Below are positions 29,040 to 39,353 of a stretch of DNA of 64,000 bases, in pieces. Both the position numbers and the translations under genes were made by a program. The stretch is from Carettochelys insculpta (lineage: Eukaryota > Chordata > Testudines > Carettochelyidae). Where the stretch lies: assembly GCF_033958435.1 (NCBI RefSeq), contig NC_134158.1, positions 4,731,837 through 4,795,836 on the forward strand, read 5' to 3'. The stretch's first letter is position 1. Each line of letters opens with the position of its first letter. The notes under the pieces were generated by a model that searched no databases, was not told where the DNA came from, and saw nothing but the letters and a program-made list of their open reading frames with translations.

Positions 29040-30713
29040 ACAGTCACAAAGGTATTTGAATAGTATTTAGATTGTAGGTACATTATTATTTATAACACAT
29101 TCATAACACATCATTGCGGAGTTATTAACAGTGGTTTGTAACCTATCCTTTAAATCCACTTTGGTACCAAATGACTGGAAGACGGCCAATATAACACCAA
29201 TATTTAAAAAAGGCTCTAGAGGAGATCCTGGCAATTATAGACCAATAAGTTTAACATCAGTACCAGGCAAATTAGTAGAAACACTAGTAAAGAGTAAAAT
29301 TGCAAGGCACATAGAAGAGCACAAATTGTTGGGCAAAAGTCAGCATGGTTTCTGCAGAGGGAAGTCGTGTCTAACTAATCTATTAGAATTCTTTGAAGGG
29401 GTTAATAAACATGCGGACAAGGGGCACCCAGTGGACATAATATACCTAGATTTCCAGAAAGCCTTTGACACGGTCCCACACCAAAGGCTTTTATGTAAAT
29501 TAGGCGGTCATGGGATAGGAGGAAAGGTCCTTTCATGGATCGGGAATTGGTTAAAAGACAGAAAACAAAGGGTGGGAATAAATGGTAAATTTTCACAATG
29601 GAGGAGGGTAACTAGTGGTGTTCCCCAGGCGTCAGTCCTGGGACCAATCCTGTTCAACTTGTTCATCAATGATCTAGAAAATGAGGTAAGCAGTGAGGTG
29701 GCAAAGTTTGCAGATGACACCAAGTTGTTCAGGACAGTCAAAAGCAAAAGGGATTGTGAAGAACTACAAAAAGATCTCAGCAAACTGAGTGATTGGGCAG
29801 CAAAATGGCAAATGAAATTTAATGTGGGTAAGTGTAAGGTAATGCATGTTGGAAAAAATAACCCAAATTACACGTACTACATGATGGGGTCAAATTTAGC
29901 TACGACAGATCAGGAAAGGGATCTTGGAGTTATAGTGGATAGTTCTCTGAAGACATCCACGCAGTGTGCAGCGGCAGTTAGTAAGGCAAATAGGATGTTA
30001 GGAATTATTAAAAAAGGGATCGATAATAAGACAAAAGATATCCTACTTCCCCTATATAAAACTATGGTACGCCCACATCTCGAGTACTGCGTGCAGATGT
30101 GGTCTCCTCACCTCAAAAAAGATATATTGGCATTAGAAAAGGTTCAGAAAAGGGCGACTAAGATGATTAGGGGCTTGGAACGGGTCCGATATGGGGAGAG
30201 GCTAGAGAGACTGGGACTTTTCAGTTTGGAAAAAAGGCGATTGAGGGGCGATATGATAGAGGTATATAAAATCATGAATGGTGTGGAGAAAGTGAATATA
30301 GAAAAATTATTTACCTTTTCCCATAATACAAGAACTAGGGGACACCAAATGAAATTGATGGGTAGTAGGTTCAAAACTAATAAAAGGAAATTTTTCTTCA
30401 CACAGCGCACAGTCAACCTGTGGAACTCCTTGCCCGAGGAGGCTGTGAAGGCCAGGACTCTATTAGGGTTTAAAAAAGAGCTTGATAAATTTTTGCAGGT
30501 TAGGTCCATAAATGGCTATCAGCCAGGGATAAAGTATGGTGCCCTGGCCTTCAGAACAAAGGCAGGAGATGGATGGCAGGAGATAAATCACTTGATCATT
30601 GTCTTCTGTTCTCCTTCTCTGGGGCACCTGGCATTGGCCACCCTCGGCAGATGGGGTGCTGGGCTGGATGGACCTTTGGTCTGACCCAGTATGGCCATTC
30701 TTATGTTCTTATG
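29040..30713 (+). mobile_element. CR1 LINE, 5'-truncated, young
   Basis: The element spans a long uninterrupted reverse-transcriptase frame and ends in the CR1-type short 3' repeat (attcttatgttcttatg). The last part (29881-30713) is also the outermost piece of the palindrome's left arm, and its mate is 53862-53030 on the minus strand. At the 3' end the element is inserted into a PLE tail (gctacttgactac follows at once). The 5' edge near 29040 is uncertain. Confidence 0.85.
29131..30684 (+). CDS. CR1 ORF2 C-terminal part: reverse transcriptase (517 codons)
   Basis: An intact frame without stops encodes the reverse transcriptase of a CR1 non-LTR retrotransposon, which copies the element RNA into DNA at a nicked target. 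Visible are [14 protein letters not shown] (residues 15-28), NYRPISLTS (35-43), [10 protein letters not shown] (71-80), the catalytic-palm [10 protein letters not shown] (111-120), [11 protein letters not shown] (162-172) and the active-site FADD (193-196), followed by the CR1 C-terminal region ([32 protein letters not shown]) and the usual ending LDGPLV. The N-terminal endonuclease and ORF1 are missing, so it cannot move by itself. The lack of stops indicates recent insertion. ATG is simply the first in frame; translation of the full element would begin upstream. Confidence 0.85.
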   Translation: MVCNLSFKSTLVPNDWKTANITPIFKKGSRGDPGNYRPISLTSVPGKLVETLVKSKIARHIEEHKLLGKSQHGFCRGKSCLTNLLEFFEGVNKHADKGHPVDIIYLDFQKAFDTVPHQRLLCKLGGHGIGGKVLSWIGNWLKDRKQRVGINGKFSQWRRVTSGVPQASVLGPILFNLFINDLENEVSSEVAKFADDTKLFRTVKSKRDCEELQKDLSKLSDWAAKWQMKFNVGKCKVMHVGKNNPNYTYYMMGSNLATTDQERDLGVIVDSSLKTSTQCAAAVSKANRMLGIIKKGIDNKTKDILLPLYKTMVRPHLEYCVQMWSPHLKKDILALEKVQKRATKMIRGLERVRYGERLERLGLFSLEKRRLRGDMIEVYKIMNGVEKVNIEKLFTFSHNTRTRGHQMKLMGSRFKTNKRKFFFTQRTVNLWNSLPEEAVKARTLLGFKKELDKFLQVRSINGYQPGIKYGALAFRTKAGDGWQEINHLIIVFCSPSLGHLALATLGRWGAGLDGPLV

Positions 30714-30734
30714 CTACTTGACTACTTTTTGTTT

Positions 30735-31073
30735 TGGTTCTGCAGTCCATACAGGGTTAACAGCTCGATGGCGTCATCGCGCTGCAGCGAGGGGACAGGC
30801 TTCATGCAGATTATGTGATCACTTAGGCAGCGAAACAACCACCACAGAGGCAGCTCGCAGGTCTGGTGGAATAACTCGTTTTAAAGCTGAATTATCTGGT
30901 GGGAGAGGTTTTGCTTTGACCAGCTACAAAGGAGCTGCAGGATGAAGAAAGTAGGTGTACTTGCCGATCTGTAAAAATCTTGTTGCAAGGCTCACGTGTT
31001 GCATTCGGGTGACTCGTCGTGATGTGTAAAAGTGTCCAGATGGGTGGGCTGCGTAAAATTTTCACAAAATTGT
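30735..31073 (+). promoter_or_regulatory. U2 snRNA promoter, copy 4
   Basis: Octamer-like ATGCAGAT lies at 30804-30811, 270 bp upstream of the RNA start. A PSE-like gtgactcgtcgtgatgtgtaaaag at 31010-31032 ends 42 bp before it. The block begins right after the CR1-split PLE tail. Its mate in the right arm is 52670-53008. Confidence 0.7.
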
Positions 31074-31111
31074 ATCGCTTCTCGGCCTTTTGGCTAAGAT
31101 CAAGTGTAGTA

Positions 31112-31912
31112 GGACATACCATCGTCACCCCATCCGCCCGGACCCTGCTGGAGCGCTTGCTAAAGAGCACCATTCGCCACCAATATGCCGAGGCCCTGCG
31201 GAAGAAACCTGATCAGAGGAAGGTGTTTGACGTGACCAGCCACTGGGATGCCAGTAACCACTTCCTCCGGGCTGGCAACTTTACCCGTTTTGCGGACTGG
31301 CGCTTCATCCACCGAGCGCGCCTTAATTGCGTCCCGCTCAACGGCGCTGTCCGCCACGGGACCCGCGATAAAAGGTGCAGGCGTTGCGGATATCCGCTGG
31401 AGACTCTTCCCCACGTCCTCTGTGGCTGCATGGTGCATTCGGCGGCTTGGCAGCGCCGCCATAACGCCATCCAAGACCGGCTGGTGAAAGCGCTGCCTCC
31501 GACCCTTGGATCCGTTACCGTAGACTCTTCCATCCCTGGCACTGACAGCCTTCTGCGGCCGGACATCGTTGTGACGGACGAGCGGTCTAAGAAGATCCTC
31601 ATTGTGGACATTACGGTGCCCTCTGAGAACCGCATGGCGGCCTTCCGCGATGCCCGGGCCAAGAAACTGCAAAAGTATGCCCCGTTGGCGGACACCTTGC
31701 GGTCCCGGGGCTACTCGGTGGAGGTCCATGCGTTGCTCGTGGGGGCATTGGGTGCCTGGGACCCCCTGAATGATGAGGTCCTGGAAGCCTGCGAGGTCAG
31801 TCGCTATTATGCTCGAATGATGCGCAGGCTGATGGTGTCCGATGCCATTAGGTGGTCCAGGGACATCTACACAGAGCATATCACGGGCCATCGCCAATAT
31901 ACTGACAGCTGA
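31112..31912 (+). CDS. Utopia C-terminal protein: zinc knuckle and restriction-like endonuclease
   Basis: 266 uninterrupted codons end at the stop 31910-31912. Order: a linker (TLLERLLKSTIRHQYAEALR), a segment DASNHFLRAG...FTRFADWRF typical upstream of the knuckle, the Cys/His knuckle CRRCGYPLETLPHVLCGC, then the endonuclease motif RPDIVVTDERSKKILIVDIT (PD-x-D type active site) and a following K-x-x-KY (KKLQKY) stretch, ending in SDAIRWSRDIYTEHITG. In R2-like elements this nuclease nicks the genomic target for target-primed reverse transcription. The reverse transcriptase is lost by 5' truncation. The frame also stays open upstream through the U2 5' end to 31019, which I take as coincidental. 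Lack of stops fits a recent insertion. Confidence 0.85.
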   Translation, partial: GHTIVTPSARTLLERLLKSTIRHQYAEALRKKPDQRKVFDVTSHWDASNHFLRAGNFTRFADWRFIHRARLNCVPLNGAVRHGTRDKRCRRCGYPLETLPHVLCGCMVHSAAWQRRHNAIQDRLVKALPPTLGSVTVDSSIPGTDSLLRPDIVVTDERSKKILIVDITVPSENRMAAFRDARAKKLQKYAPLADTLRSRGYSVEVHALLVGALGAWDPLNDEVLEACEVSRYYARMMRRLMVSDAIRWSRDIYTEHITGHRQYTDS

Positions 31913-32104
31913 TTACCAAGCGCCTTTGTGTTTTCCTTTTTTCTCCTAATTTTATCTATTTTTTTTTTTAATTTTTTTTTTATTTTTTTTTCTCCTATTG
32001 TAATTTACTTATTTAATTATTATTATATTTTTTTTTCTTTTTTTTTTTTTTATTCTCCCTGGTACTTAATGGGTCGGGGAGTTTTATGTTCAAAGACTTG
32101 TTTT

Positions 32105-32310
32105 TTCTCAGGGACTGGCCGATAAGCCGATATTGTTTATTGTCTAGTATCTGTAAAATACTCCCCTTTTTGATTTTCCCCTAGGGATGGGGATGGATCC
32201 AAAGGCCAATATCTTATATTGTCTGCGACTTTGAAGTATTTTCCCCTTTTTCTTGTCAGGGTAGAGATTGGTTAAAAGGCCGATATTTTATATTATCTCT
32301 TGTTTGTAAC
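32105..32310 (+). repeat. Three tandem repeats in the Utopia 3' UTR
   Basis: Units carry gggactggccgataagccga, ggatccaaaggccaatatc and gattggttaaaaggccgat cores followed by tatattgtct-like and ttttcccc blocks. They are preceded by a 130-bp T-rich run. Confidence 0.7.
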
Positions 32311-32774
32311 TGTGTTTTGTTGTCTATCTGAGACTAGTTGGGTTTCTTATGTAAGTACTAAGATACTGTTTACTGTATATTACGCTCCATAACCTGTTCT
32401 AGTTTCTCAGATGATATATCCCTGTGTATGTGAATTTGTTAAGCTCCTTGCTGTATCTGAAACATTCCCTCATTAAAACTCATTTAATCTGTTCTTCTCA
32501 GTTTAATATCTGATACGTCCTCTATCTGAGGACTATATATTAAATGGTTTTTTGGAACAGGGAGATGGAATAGGAGCTTGCTCCATCCACTCCACGCATC
32601 GACCTGGTATTGCAGTACTTCCAGGAACGGTGCACCTCCCTTCGGGGGGCAATAGTCTTGGTAAAAAAATAGAATTCAACTTTAAAGGTGTTCTCTTTCT
32701 GAACCAAAAACAGAGTTCTTTGTATGTAAACTTGTTGTAAGAATCACTTATGCTTTTATGTTCAGGTTGGGTTT

Positions 32775-33176
32775 TTACTTGCCCAAAACTTTGAAATTAC
32801 CATAGAAATGATTATTATAAAAACTACTAAGAGAACACTGAAATACATATTTAGCATTTCTAAAAGCAGTTAAATGCATATTTAGCACCTCATTAGCAAG
32901 GGCAGGGTTTGGGCACTTTGGAATTGCGGCGTTGGTTTAGGTGGGGGTCTTTTCCAAAAGAACCCCGGCAACTTCGAAATCCCCTTATTCCTATCAGCAA
33001 ATTAAAATAAGGGGATTTCCACATCTGGACCAGCTGTGCAGCGCGAGCTGCTGCAATTTCCAAGTGCTGCCCCCCATCCGGCCCCCCCCCGCATTCTAAA
33101 GAGAGTCTCATTAGTAATCTTCAAAATGGCTATTTGCATGGACATTTTGAAGTTTTGGGCTAGTGTAGACAAAGCC
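32775..33176. mobile_element. Decayed fold-back DNA element, unit C
   Basis: Left part cttgcccaaaactttgaaatta, middle ccccttattcc / aataagggg, right end gctagtgtagacaaagcc. Mate in the right arm: about 51940-52342. Confidence 0.5.
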
Positions 33177-33179
33177 ACT

Positions 33180-33400
33180 TTGTTTTATGTGACTCTTGAT
33201 TTCTCCCCTTCCTACCGCTCTTCTGATGTGCCCACTTTGATTCCGATTTTTCTGATTAGTCAACCTTGATGACTAGTTTTGGTTGTCTGTGCCTTAAATA
33301 TTGAGTCTTATGGTCTGAAGACGTGGGTCTATTCCAGAAAAGCTCACCCCTTAATAAATTATTTTGTTAGCCTTCAAAATGCTAAGAGACTGCCCTTTTT
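33180..33400 (+). mobile_element. PLE 3' tail, unit C
   Basis: Same blocks as at 4200-4400 (tgtgccttaaatattgagtc, gtgggtctattccagaaaagc, ttaataaattattttgttagcc), ending in a T run at 33397-33413. Confidence 0.55.
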
Positions 33401-35100
33401 TTTTTTTTTTTGCAGAGAAAAGAATCCAAGTGTTTGTGAGAGGCAGGTCTGCTCTAGGTCAGCAGGCCTCCAGGGCTGGTGAAAGCAGAGGGCTGTAACT
33501 CCCTTTCATCAGCACTCCCATGAGAAAAATTGTTCCAGTCCCCCTGGTCAGACCTGGTTTGGTTAACCAATAAGAACAGATTGAAAGTTTTTGATTGTGC
33601 AGGTTTAAGACTAAGAGGAGATGCAACTGAAGACAGTTGGCAGTTTTTCCATGGGGCCTAAAAGGGCCTAAAAGCAAGCAAGCTGCACCCCTGTAGTCTA
33701 AAACTCTCTCAGTTCTGTGTAATGTTCACCTGTATCTGACATTGAATTCAGTGTGATGGTTTTGAAATTAACTTGCTGTTCAGTCTCAGTACTGATTGTA
33801 GCTGTGCTAATGAAAGCTCCTTGTTGTGTGAGTGAGAATGGATGCTGTATGTGTGCGAGACTGTCACCAGCTGTTCCAGGAAGCGATCAGGACAGACCCT
33901 TAGCGCTGCAGATCATTACAAGGCGAGCAGTGGGCAACTCTAGAGAAGGAGAGAGGCAGTGAGAAACAGTCCTCAGTCAGCAGTAGCAGGCTGGGCCAAT
34001 AGAAGACGAGCCTGTAGAGTGAGAGGGAAAAGGCGAGCAGTGGGCGCATTGCCACCTAGAAAGGCTGGCGCACTCTGGGATGAAGCGGGACTTTGCCCAC
34101 GAGAGCTTATGCTCCAGAATGTTAGTCTCTGAGGTGCCCCAGGACTTGTTGTTCTTATAGTGCACGGCAGGGCAGTCCCAAGGGGTTATTAACCCTGAGC
34201 AAAATGCAAGTCCCCTCTCTCATGCGCTCTGCTCCTGCTTGTCCCCCTCCCCGCCCCCACTCCCCCCAGCTGTTGGTCACCCCTTGGAAACAAGGCTGGG
34301 ATGTTGGCCCAGCTGGGTTGATGCTTCCTCTGTAAAACCCGGGCTCAGACTCAGCATTGCCGCTAACTTTTCCCAGGCACCTGTGAAATGAATTTGTTTC
34401 CTGCACCCCTCATGTGAAATGTGACAAGTCCCCTCCATATCAGTAGTCTGACAAAGCGTGGGGGGGAGGGGGAGGAGGCCTGGCGTGTGGGAGGGGGGCT
34501 CAGGGCTGGTGCAGAGGGTTGGGGGTGAGGGTGCTGCCTGGGCATGCGGGCTCTGGGGTGGAGCCAGGTCTAAAGGGCTTGGGGTGCTGGCTGGCCCCGG
34601 GCTACAGCAGAGAGGACCCCCCCAGCTCTCCCCCCAACACAGCCCCCAGGCTGAGGCAGGGGGAGGCGCCACATGGGGCTGGGCTGGGAGATCGGCATCC
34701 CTCCCCTGCCCTCAGTGGGTCTGGGACTGATGGGGGCTTCCCTGGGCTGGGGGGTTCCCCAGCTGCAGCAGGTCCCTGCCAGGCTGGGGCGCCTTTCCCC
34801 TGACCGCGGCAGGCTCGGGCCAGTTGGGTCCCGCAGCGCCCTGCTTGCAGGGGACGTCGCCCCAGGTGACTTCCGAGAGCAGCGTTCACCCCCAGCGGGG
34901 CTAAGCGGCGCCACGTCTCCCCCACCCCCGGGAGCAGCCCCAGCTCCTCGCCCCCACCAGGAGGCCCGGCCCCGGCACAGCCGAGCTCCCCGCACAGCGG
35001 CCAACGCCCCATTAGCTCAGCGCCCCAGAAGGGGCTGGCTGGGGAGCCCCGTTACTCCTGGAACAGCAGCCGGGTGAGGCAGGGCACATCCCCTTCGCGT
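33401..35100. repeat. U2-unit spacer copy C with GC-rich block
   Basis: Diverged copy of 4400-6120. It includes the SINE-like end near 34098-34160 and the CpG-dense block (about 34450-35080). The CTCF-like site and the longest GC-box run are missing because homology stops near 35098, where a short fold-back-type fragment (about 35115-35215) joins it to the Utopia-type element. Confidence 0.7.
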
Positions 35101-35236
35101 CCCTCTTCCTCAGGGTGTACGGGAGCTATTATTCCCCTCTGCTCATAGGCGTAAAGAGACTTTGAAGTAGGCAGGATCCTTTTGTAAAGGAGCCTCGTCT
35201 GGACGAACGCGTACCCGGTGTGGCGGGGGGGCATCA

Positions 35237-37016
35237 CCCGTGAGGTGCAGCATGGTCCAAGAATCAGAAGAGTGCATGAGGTAGTGGGTGCGACATTCCC
35301 CAACGTGGGGTCCATCTTTTCATTCCATGGTTGGCCAAGATGGAAGGGAAGTGGAACTTCAGCAATAGTTCAAAAGGTGGGTGGAAGCCAATGCTTCCAC
35401 TTAGCCCAGTCCTGTATCGTGTTCGTCATCTCGTCACGTGTCCTCGTTACCCATATTCCGTGTTGGCTGGGTCGTGGTCGATGAGTGGAAAGGGAACGAG
35501 GGAGGAATGCACTGCGAAGGGAGGCAGAGAGGAAAAGAAAAAAAGAAAAGGGAGGCTAGGGAAAGGGTAAAGAGATGGCTTCTCTCTGTGTAGTAGGGCC
35601 CGTTAGATGAGTTCTGGGTAGTTGGGCAGTTATTTGTCCTGATATTGGCGGAGGCCTGTAATATGCTCTGTGTAGACGTCCTGGGACCATCTGATGGCAT
35701 CTGACACCATTAGCTGTCGCGTGAGGCGGGCATAGTGGCGGCTGATGCCGCAGGCGTCGAGGACCATTTTGTTCTGGGGGTCCCAGGCCCCCAGGGCACC
35801 CACCAGCAGGGCATGTACCTCCACTTTGTAGCCCTGTGTCCTTAGCGGTGTGTATTTATCTAGCGTCTTTGCCCTTGCTTCCCGGAAGGCCACTGACAGG
35901 TTTTCGAAGGGGATGGAGACATCCACCATGGTGATCTTCTTTGCCTGCTCGTTAGTTATTACGATGTCTGGTCTGAGCAGGCTTTTGGTGTCCGGGATGA
36001 TGCAGTCCACTGTCACTCCACCCAGGGCTGCCGGGAGGGCCTCGATAAATCAATCTAGGGCTACGTCTACACGTGCACCCAACTTCGAAATAGCTTATTT
36101 CGATGTTGCGACACCGAAATAGGCTATTTCGATGAATAACGTCTACACGTCCTCCAGGGCTGGCAACGTCGATGTTCAACTTCGACGTTGCTCAGCCCAA
36201 CATCGAAATAGGCACAGCGAGGGAACGTCTACACGCCAAAGTAGCACACATCGAAATAAGGGAGCCAGGCACAGCTGCAGACAGGGTCACGGGGCGGACT
36301 CAACAGCAAGTCGCTCCCTTAAAGGGCCCCTCTCAGACACACTTTCATTAAACAGTGCAAGATACACAGAGCCAACAACTAGTTGCAGACCCTGTATATG
36401 CAGCACGGACCCCCAGCTGCAGCAGCAGCAGCCAGAAGCCCTGGGCTAAGGGCTGCTGCCCACGGTGACCACAGAGCCCCGCAAGGGCTGGAGAGAGAGT
36501 ATCTCTCAACCCCCCAGCTGATGGCCGCCATGGAGGACCCCGCTATTTCGATGTTGCGGGACGCGGATCGTCTACACGTCCCTACTTCGATGTTGAACGT
36601 CGAAGTAGGGCGCTATTCCCATCCCCTCATGGGGTTAGCGACTTCGACGTCTCGCCGCCTAACGTCGATTTCAACTTCGAAATAGCGCCCTACACGTGTA
36701 GACGTGACAGGCGCTATTTCGAAGTTACTGCCGCTACTTCGAAGTAGCGTGCACGTGTAGACGCAGCTTAGGATTGCGTTATGCTGTAGTTGCCAGGTCC
36801 TGGAGAGAACCAGACATCCACAGAGAACATAGCACAGAGTATCCTTAGAGTATCCACATCCTCTGTTACAGTTCCCATGCTGGATGGCTCTGTTGAGATA
36901 GATGCAGTTCAACCACACACAGTGCATAAAATACCATTGTGCAAAACAGATAAAGTTACTGGCCAACGAAAAAGTAGACCAAGATTACTGACACTTCATT
37001 TGCAGGTGATCTCAAA
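35237..37016 (-). mobile_element. Second Utopia-type element in U2 (left arm), carrying a 710-bp DNA element
   Basis: Mirror image of 48371-49440. It codes on the minus strand for the RLE domain (RPDIVITNEQAKKITMVDVS, VEVHALLVGALGAWDPQ, MVSDAIRWSQDVYTEHITG; 36016-35630). The frame is cut at 36058/36769 by the 710-bp element. Protein similarity to the 31-kb element is clear, but the nucleotide sequence and 3' UTR differ, so it is a separate family or an old subfamily. Confidence 0.7.
36059..36768 (+). mobile_element. 710-bp inverted-repeat DNA element, copy 2
   Basis: Flanked by TAG on both sides (36056-36058, 36769-36771). The right palindrome arm keeps the empty site with a single TAG (caatcTAGattg-type junction at about 48620-48626 read on the other strand: atcctagattga). 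Almost identical to copy 1. Confidence 0.92.
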
Positions 37017-37017
37017 T

Positions 37018-37034
37018 ACTACACTTGAGCTTGA
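37018..37034 (-). pseudogene. U2 snRNA remnant (nt ~22-37), left arm
   Basis: On the minus strand ggtcaagctcaagtgtagt matches U2 nucleotides 21-37 with few differences, then switches into the second Utopia-type element exactly after GTAGT. U2 nucleotides 1-20 are replaced by a low-complexity A/T stretch. Confidence 0.6.
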
Positions 37035-37422
37035 CCTTTCTTTCTTTTATTTATATTTTTAAAAAAAAACAAAAAGTGGGAGGGGTGACTTAATGCTATG
37101 AACATTTTACACAGCCCACCTGTCTGGACACTTTTGTATGTCATGACGACTAAAGCCAATGCATCACGTGAGCATTGCAACAAGATTTTCACAGATTGGC
37201 AAGTACACCGACGTTCTTCATCCTGCAGCTCCTTTCTAGCTGGTCAAAGCAAAACCTCTCCCACCAGATAATTCAGCTCTAAAACAAGTTATTCCACCAG
37301 ACCTGTGAGCTGCATCTGTGGTGGTTGTTTCTCTCCCGAAGCGATCAGCTAATCTGCATAAAGCCTGACCCCTCGCTGCAGCATGCTGATCCCATCGAGC
37401 TGTTAACCCTGTATGGACTGCA
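37035..37422 (-). promoter_or_regulatory. U2 snRNA promoter copy, left arm, minus strand
   Basis: Mirror of 47966-48349. It contains the PSE-like element (cttttgtatgtcatgacgac, about 37131-37150 as plus-strand reading) and the octamer-like ATCTGCAT near 37352. Confidence 0.6.
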
Positions 37423-37424
37423 GA

Positions 37425-37515
37425 ACCAAAACAAAAAGCAGTCAAGTAGCACTTTAAAGACTAGCAAAATAATTTATTCGGTGAGCTTTGGTGGGACAGA
37501 CCTACTTCTTCAGAC
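37425..37515 (-). mobile_element. PLE 3' tail, left arm
   Basis: Reverse complement of the standard tail: caaaacaaaaagcagtcaag, tagcactttaaagactagc, aaaataatttattcggtgagc, gggacagacctacttcttcag. Confidence 0.6.
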
Positions 37516-38345
37516 CATCAGACCACCGGACTGCAGAACCGGTGTCAACCACACACCTTGGCAGCCACCAAAAGTATTCAATCAGGCGCCAGCAAGGACA
37601 AAGAAGAGAAAAATCAGACTGGAGCAGAAAGGAGGAAGAAGAGCAGAATTCAGCCAGGCGTGTGGCAGGAGCAGGGAACCTTTGCGGGGCTGGAGGCCGC
37701 TGACTACAGAAAATGGTAGAGGCCTCAAGTGACAAGGAAACCACAAAGTAAAACAAAAAAGATACCGCAACGCAGCCCCAAATGATGAGAAAAAACCTGC
37801 ACAGACACGCCCCCCAAAGCAGCCTGGAGGGGGAAACAGCCCCCCCCTCCCCCCAAAGCCAACCTGCGGGCAATGCGGAGGCAGCTCCAGGGGGATAGCT
37901 CTGTGGAGCCTGCCCCCCACATCACCTGCCCCCCCAGAGTCTGCCCCTCCTTATACCGCCTACGCTCTGCAGGCAGCTGCTGTAGAGGGACAGCCTATCG
38001 GACCCTCACTCCCTGCCCACACAGCCCGCAGGGGAGCGGGAGCCCCATGGAGACTGGTGGGCAGCTCCCAGAGCCTGCCCCACCCCACAGCCTGCCCACC
38101 ATATGAAGGCCACAGGTGAGTTGGGGTAGCCCCAGAGTATCACCACCAGCTGGAGGAGGGGGCTGCAGAGAGAGGGCTGGAGCCCGGTTCTCCTTTCCCT
38201 TCCCCTGACAGCGAGTGTAGCAGAAAGGTGTGTTTGGTTAGTGTTGGTTTTGTGTATGAGGTACAGTTTCATGTCTGAGGACTTGCGTATAAATTCTGCA
38301 GTTTCTATTTCCCTCTGTGTCACTCAGGGTTAGATAGTACGTACT
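37516..38345. other. Unidentified sequence next to an LTR
   Basis: No gene can be named. A Pro-rich frame on the plus strand (PKPTCGQCGGSS, then PPESAPPYTAY) is faintly Gag-like and includes a PPY motif, but it is short and continuous with featureless sequence. Duplicated in the right arm (47039-47868). Confidence 0.35.
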
Positions 38346-39052
38346 GTAAGGCCTTGCTCCCTCCTAGCATTGCAGTTAAGTTGTATCCCTTGTCTGCATC
38401 ACAACTCAGTTGTGTCTATAGTAAGTAGAGGCCCAGTATGAGGCCTTAGGCCTGAACTAAAGTAATGGTCAAGCCTTTGCTAACAGAAAGCAAAGTGCAG
38501 CTGTGCGCTGAAGGGATGCATTGCTCACAGACGCTGGCATGAAGAGGGCTGATGGGGCATAAACAGAGCTACCCAGCATATTGAAGTATGAACATGGCAC
38601 CAGAACACCCGACCCTGGAACATTCCACAGAGAAGAAAGAACAGGCCGACCCATCCCAGTGACAGGGGCAGAAGGGTAACATGATGGATAGAGTTGTTTT
38701 GTTCGAACCAACATGTACAAGGTGAGAGGCGGCACCTGACTACGTACAAAGGGTTGTACCTCAGTACGTCAGGAGTGATGTGTGAATTGTTTGTACCTGT
38801 GTATAAGAATGTACTCCTGGGGTGTAGTCTGGGTCCGGCCAAGGGGGCAGTGGAAAGTCCTGCCACTGACTGAGCCGAGTCCGTTGACCGTGGGTGCATA
38901 TTTGTAGTATGCCCTGACTTAGACTAAGAAGTCTACAGGGAACTACTATTGTGTCCAATACGGCAATAAACCTGGCCGACGTGCCTTCGCACCTTACTAG
39001 ACTCTGTGGTCATTGGGGGTTCTCTTCGGGTCTGCTGTGTCGGCTATCTGCA
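38346..39052 (+). mobile_element. LTR-like sequence (707 bp), left arm
   Basis: Starts TGTAAGGCC and ends CTATCTGCA (TG...CA). It contains a TATA-like tgtataaga at about 38801 and AATAAA at 38964-38969 with a GT-rich stretch after it, the layout of a retroviral LTR. Mate in right arm: 47038-46332. The boundaries are inferred from the ends only. Confidence 0.45.
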
Positions 39053-39150
39053 GAGCTGGGGCAGCGCACAGAGGGAACACGCGCACGCAGCCGAGTGATA
39101 CCAACACTAGAGAGAGCAGAGCAGCACGCTGGTAGCATCTGACAACAGAG

Positions 39151-39353
39151 GTGATCAAAAACAAGTTGAGCCGCTTGTCACAGCTGCAAGATAGTCTTAT
39201 TCAAAAGCAGGTGCATGCCAATATGGATCTGGTCCAAATAGGTTCGGGAAACTTGAAAGCTAGATGGAAAGTGTGGCAGTGGCTGAACTCTATCACCTGG
39301 TTGCTAAACAAGAAAGAGATGGAATTAGGAAATAAAACTGCCCTGATGACTGG
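39151..39353 (+). pseudogene. Possible retroviral Env-like fragment, left arm
   Basis: An open frame (KNKLSRLSQLQDSLIQKQVH, then ARWKVWQWLNSITWLL) shows heptad-like Leu/Gln spacing and a Trp-rich stretch reminiscent of retroviral transmembrane-subunit ectodomains. It lies 100 bp after the LTR-like sequence. The frame is cut by a 710-bp element here; in the right arm it continues to 45924. I am not sure of this. Confidence 0.25.

Larger units (their letters stand above)
31111..32486 (+). mobile_element. Utopia-type U2-targeted non-LTR retrotransposon, 5'-truncated (1,376 bp)
   Basis: The element lies precisely between U2 nucleotides 37 and 38, with no or at most a 1-bp duplication (an A at each edge). 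It encodes the C-terminal 266 residues of an R2-superfamily protein (zinc knuckle and restriction-like endonuclease), then a T-rich 3' UTR with three tandem repeats (32105-32310) and the terminus aaaactcattta. The matching site in the other palindrome arm is empty, and the arm-length difference (1,374 in the coordinate sums) equals the element length within two bases. Utopia is a known RLE-encoding lineage targeting U2 genes and reported from reptiles, with few reptile copies in U2. Confidence 0.9.
31074..32640 (+). pseudogene. RNU2: U2 snRNA gene split by a Utopia insertion
   Basis: U2 nucleotides 1-37 are at 31074-31110 (atcgcttctcggcc through gtgtagt) and match vertebrate U2 exactly. The RNA resumes at nucleotide 38 at 32487 (atctgttcttctcag) and runs to about 32637, with Sm site tttttgg (the preceding a is t here, ggttttttgg) and the stem-loop III/IV region close to canonical. 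A 3'-box-like gtaaaaaaatagaa lies at 32661-32674. The insertion separates half of the branch-site recognition GUAGUA from the rest, so no functional U2 can be made. The paralog at 52669-52482 is uninterrupted. Confidence 0.92.

Noticed and set aside
31111..32486. R2 (28S rDNA) element
   Set aside because: The flanks are U2 snRNA on both sides, not 28S rRNA; the RLE domain is R2-like but the target identifies the Utopia-type lineage.
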